NCBI GenBank assembly: GCA_024278415.1
Contig: JAJRTI010000001.1
Location: forward strand, 1-16,816
DNA length: 16,816 bases
Reading direction: 5' to 3'
From: Planctomycetota bacterium
GTDB taxonomy: Bacteria > Planctomycetota > Brocadiia > JAJRTI01
The translations under genes and the position numbers were made by a program. The notes beneath the pieces are model-generated. The model was not told the origin of the DNA. It worked only from the letters and a program-made list of their open reading frames with translations, and searched no databases. Shown one piece after another: positions 14,816 to 16,816 of this stretch. Numbering within the stretch: the stretch's first letter is position 1; each line of letters starts with the position of its first letter.

Positions 14816-15206
14816 GGATTCTGCTCTCTGCCCCCATTGGTTAGCGGTCATCTTGATGGGCAACCCGCGGCCAATAGCCCCTCAGATTGAAGTCCGGACT
14901 GTGTTCGCCATCATAGCACTGAGCACACCGCCTTCTCGCGCTCCATCCGCGCGGATGTCGCTTTCGAACCCACGTATTCGTTTGCCTCCCCGGGCCATGC
15001 ACACAAGCGGCACTGGTCGCCGGAGCTTCAATTCGACCAGCCGGGCAGGGCACAGCATCCGGCCATATCGTGTATTCATTGCCAGCGCTTGGGGCATACC
15101 TTGATCAGCCGGAGCAGCAGATTCGCTTGAACGCCACCGTTTCTGGCGACCGAAGACCGACGCCAACCTCAGCCATGTAAACCACATCCGGGGCGCGCGC
15201 ACGGAG
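14816..15206. other. Intergenic region without a supported gene
   Basis: Lies between the propeller promoter and the stop of the LolA-like gene. Several minus-strand frames are open here, the longest overlapping the upstream gene's end by about 30 bases, but none has a recognisable protein or ribosome binding site. In frame with the upstream gene, a further 33 codons are open after its TGA. I see no RNA gene, terminator or repeat. Confidence 0.4.
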
Positions 15207-16382
15207 TCATCGCTGGTCGCCGGCATTTGGCTGAACATCAATCCCCTTCTTTCTCTTTTTCGAGGCGATTTCCTGCGCCTCTGAAAGCGAGAGCACCCAA
15301 GGGCGCATTTCCGAGGTCCTATACCGTATCTGGGGCTTCACCCGTGTGTCGACAACCATCGCACCCACCGGTAGAACCCTCCTAGGCTCTGACGGACGCC
15401 GGGTCAAGTCCACCTTGGTGAACACACGAGACACGCGCCTGCCCGGCACGATCCTGTGCTGCTTCATGGCCCACCAGATCCCATTGCCGACTTGCTTGAA
15501 GTCATCGTACGAATACACGGACCGGATCTGCTCATTCGGGTTGTAGCTAACCATCTTGACCAGGGCATAACCGAAATCGGGTTTTAACCACCACTGCGAG
15601 GTGAGTCGGCCTTTCTTGAAGGTGTCGAGTCGCACGCAGGCGCCATGGCGCGCATCGGAGACGCTGGCGACCTTCACATCCACTTCCCGCATGCGCGCGA
15701 CGACGTGAGGCTGCTCCCACTCCGCCGGATGTCGGATGTTGAAGCGCCAGATGGTCCAACGCTTGGGTAACTCGATGACAAGCGCGCGGTAACCCCAAGG
15801 GGCAGGAGTAGGAGTTGCATGAACCCAGAACGAATCCTCATAAACCTCGATAATCGGGTGTCTACGAACGTCAGCCAACGACGCATTCACGGCCTCATCA
15901 CTCTGCCAGGGGTTGACCTCCCGCTTCAGATACGTCTTGTAGGCTTTTGTGCGACGCTTCCGCTCTGCATCGCCAACGATCTCCAACGTCTCCACGCACA
16001 CATAGGGGAACTCGACCAGAACCTTCTTCTGGTAACGCTTGACCGGAGTGTCGCGCTGCTGCCGAGCGACCTGCGTTGCGAAGTTGAGATCTCTTTTGGC
16101 GGCCGAAACGTACGCGGCCTCTGGCCGCGTGCGACCGGCAGTCTTGTCTTTCTTCTTGAGCGCCCGAATACGAGCTTCCACCAGCTTCTTCAGTTTCTCC
16201 TCGGACGGCATGGGGCGCCGCGCCTGCACGGAAGTTTCCTCATACTCAAAGTAGCCTGCCCTGAGTGCCTGGCAGCGTACGTCAAAAGCCGCAAGCACAT
16301 GTCTGATGTCGAGCGCCAGTGTAGCCCTAGGAGCCGACAGACTCGCCAGCAAAAACACACCAATACTGATCGTCCCTCTCAT
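15207..16382 (-). CDS. Secreted LolA-like hypothetical protein, 391 residues
   Basis: Function unknown. It begins with a signal peptide (MRGTISIGVFLLASLSAP, cleavage near residue 23). The C-terminal half, with RLDTFKKGR, QWWLKPDFGYALVKMVSYN and DDFKQVGNGIWWAMKQH, resembles the half-open barrel of LolA/LolB-like proteins, many of which are annotated in planctomycetes as outer-membrane lipoprotein-sorting proteins. The middle (55-165) is highly charged and probably helical (EKLKKLVEARIRALKKKDK). The tail is basic (KKRKKGID). The ATG at 16382 has AAGGAG 7 bases upstream, and the signal peptide starts there; the longer start at 16454 is rejected. Similarity to LolA is structural guesswork from motifs; real lipoprotein transfer is not implied. 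Confidence 0.72.
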   Translation of the reverse strand: MRGTISIGVFLLASLSAPRATLALDIRHVLAAFDVRCQALRAGYFEYEETSVQARRPMPSEEKLKKLVEARIRALKKKDKTAGRTRPEAAYVSAAKRDLNFATQVARQQRDTPVKRYQKKVLVEFPYVCVETLEIVGDAERKRRTKAYKTYLKREVNPWQSDEAVNASLADVRRHPIIEVYEDSFWVHATPTPAPWGYRALVIELPKRWTIWRFNIRHPAEWEQPHVVARMREVDVKVASVSDARHGACVRLDTFKKGRLTSQWWLKPDFGYALVKMVSYNPNEQIRSVYSYDDFKQVGNGIWWAMKQHRIVPGRRVSRVFTKVDLTRRPSEPRRVLPVGAMVVDTRVKPQIRYRTSEMRPWVLSLSEAQEIASKKRKKGIDVQPNAGDQR

Positions 16383-16463
16383 GGCATTGCTCCTTGGCAA
16401 ATAATGAAGGGCCAGGCCAAGCCAGCGGCCCAACCTGGCCCCTGTGAACTGCACGAGGGAATA

Positions 16464-16816
16464 CTACACGTTTTCGCTCTCACATATATCCATCGGAATC
16501 TCGACCATGTGATAGTCACCATCGCATTCGCACCAGCTTGGCTCTCCAATCATAGGATCGCCGTAACACTTCAGCCGTCTGCCATAGCTTCCAACGAATT
16601 CAGATAGACAACGAATGGGCGGAAGCGAACCATTCTGGCGGCCGCGGCCGATGACACGCGAGGCGCCGGCCGACAGGATCGGCAAACGGAGTGCACCCGG
16701 CGGTAGCCAGAAGCCAATCCCAACGACACGGCCGCCATCGCCTGCTGAGAACTCTTTGGCAATGCCGTGGCGCAGGCAACCGCGCGCCTGAAGGCAGAAT
16801 GGTCGGCCGTTCCCCA
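16464..16816 (-). CDS. Partial hypothetical gene running off the right edge
   Basis: Not recognised. One minus-strand frame is open from the window edge to a TAG at 16464-16466, about 116 codons. It reads through FCLQARGCLRHGIAKEF, GDGGRVVGIGFWLPPG, SLPPIRCLSEFVGSYG and CYGDPMIGEPSWCECDG. Start and N-terminus lie outside the window. The mix of aromatic, Gly and paired Cys residues looks like a folded domain, perhaps extracellular, similar to type-IV-pilin-like secreted proteins with a variable C-terminus. That is a guess. It is co-directional with the LolA-like gene, which starts 81 bases downstream. A shorter TTG start at 16685 exists but the frame is clearly open further upstream. Confidence 0.5.
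   Translation of the reverse strand, partial: GNGRPFCLQARGCLRHGIAKEFSAGDGGRVVGIGFWLPPGALRLPILSAGASRVIGRGRQNGSLPPIRCLSEFVGSYGRRLKCYGDPMIGEPSWCECDGDYHMVEIPMDICESENV

Noticed and set aside
14882..15241. Minus-strand open frame of about 119 codons after the LolA-like gene
   Set aside because: No ribosome binding site, overlaps the upstream gene's end, no recognisable motif, and other frames there are equally open.

Overview
The window is high-GC bacterial DNA with compact genes, mostly good Shine-Dalgarno sequences, and no tRNA, rRNA, CRISPR array or transposase gene that I can see. Several genes are of kinds common in Planctomycetota and neighbouring PVC or deep-branching heterotrophs: a large secreted GH42-like glycosidase, a DUF6785/DUF6784 (OPT-like) membrane protein, a secreted WSPDG beta-propeller, a secreted SMP-30 lactonase, and a zinc-ribbon/coiled-coil protein. 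I infer an uncultured planctomycete-like heterotroph. The lineage is inferred from gene content only.

Layout, left to right. Positions 1-3121 (minus) hold a secreted GH42-like glycosidase, cut by the window edge and interrupted by an in-frame TAG at 926-928. Positions 3122-3543 are a non-coding block of nested inverted repeats: a REP-pair (REPIN/BIME-like) element and a ~185-bp imperfect palindrome. Positions 3544-4866 (minus) encode a DEAD-box RNA helicase of RhlE type. Positions 5118-5594 (plus) carry a promoter-like site, a doubtful 53-codon ORF and a small zinc-ribbon gene. Positions 5612-5795 are two tandem 92-bp units, each holding a REP-pair, followed by a minus-strand terminator. Positions 5986-6801 (minus) hold a 16-cysteine protein made of two identically spaced modules and a stand-alone GspE/MshE N-terminal-like protein.

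Positions 6911-9248 (plus) are the translation cluster rpmE-prfA-prmC (ribosomal protein L31, release factor 1, and the methyltransferase that modifies release factors). Positions 9267-10157 (minus) are an SMP-30/gluconolactonase converging on prmC. Positions 10270-10392 (plus) look like a free-standing small RNA: a promoter, a bulged stem-loop and a terminator hairpin, with a run of five C in both unpaired regions. From 10508 to the right edge everything is on the minus strand: a conserved 126-residue protein, a zinc-ribbon/coiled-coil protein, an operon of a secreted WSPDG propeller plus DUF6785 transporter behind a strong sigma70-like promoter, a secreted LolA-like protein, and a partial unknown gene.

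How the genes fit together: PrmC methylates the GGQ glutamine of RF1, and RF1 is the factor that reads UAG. TAG is the normal stop of at least six genes here, so the TAG inside the glycosidase most likely ends translation and disables the enzyme, unless it is an assembly error. The glycosidase, lactonase, propeller, LolA-like protein and transporter suggest carbohydrate use at the cell surface, but no pathway can be reconstructed from this window. The least explained items are the candidate C-rich small RNA, the REP-pair elements and the duplicated cysteine protein.
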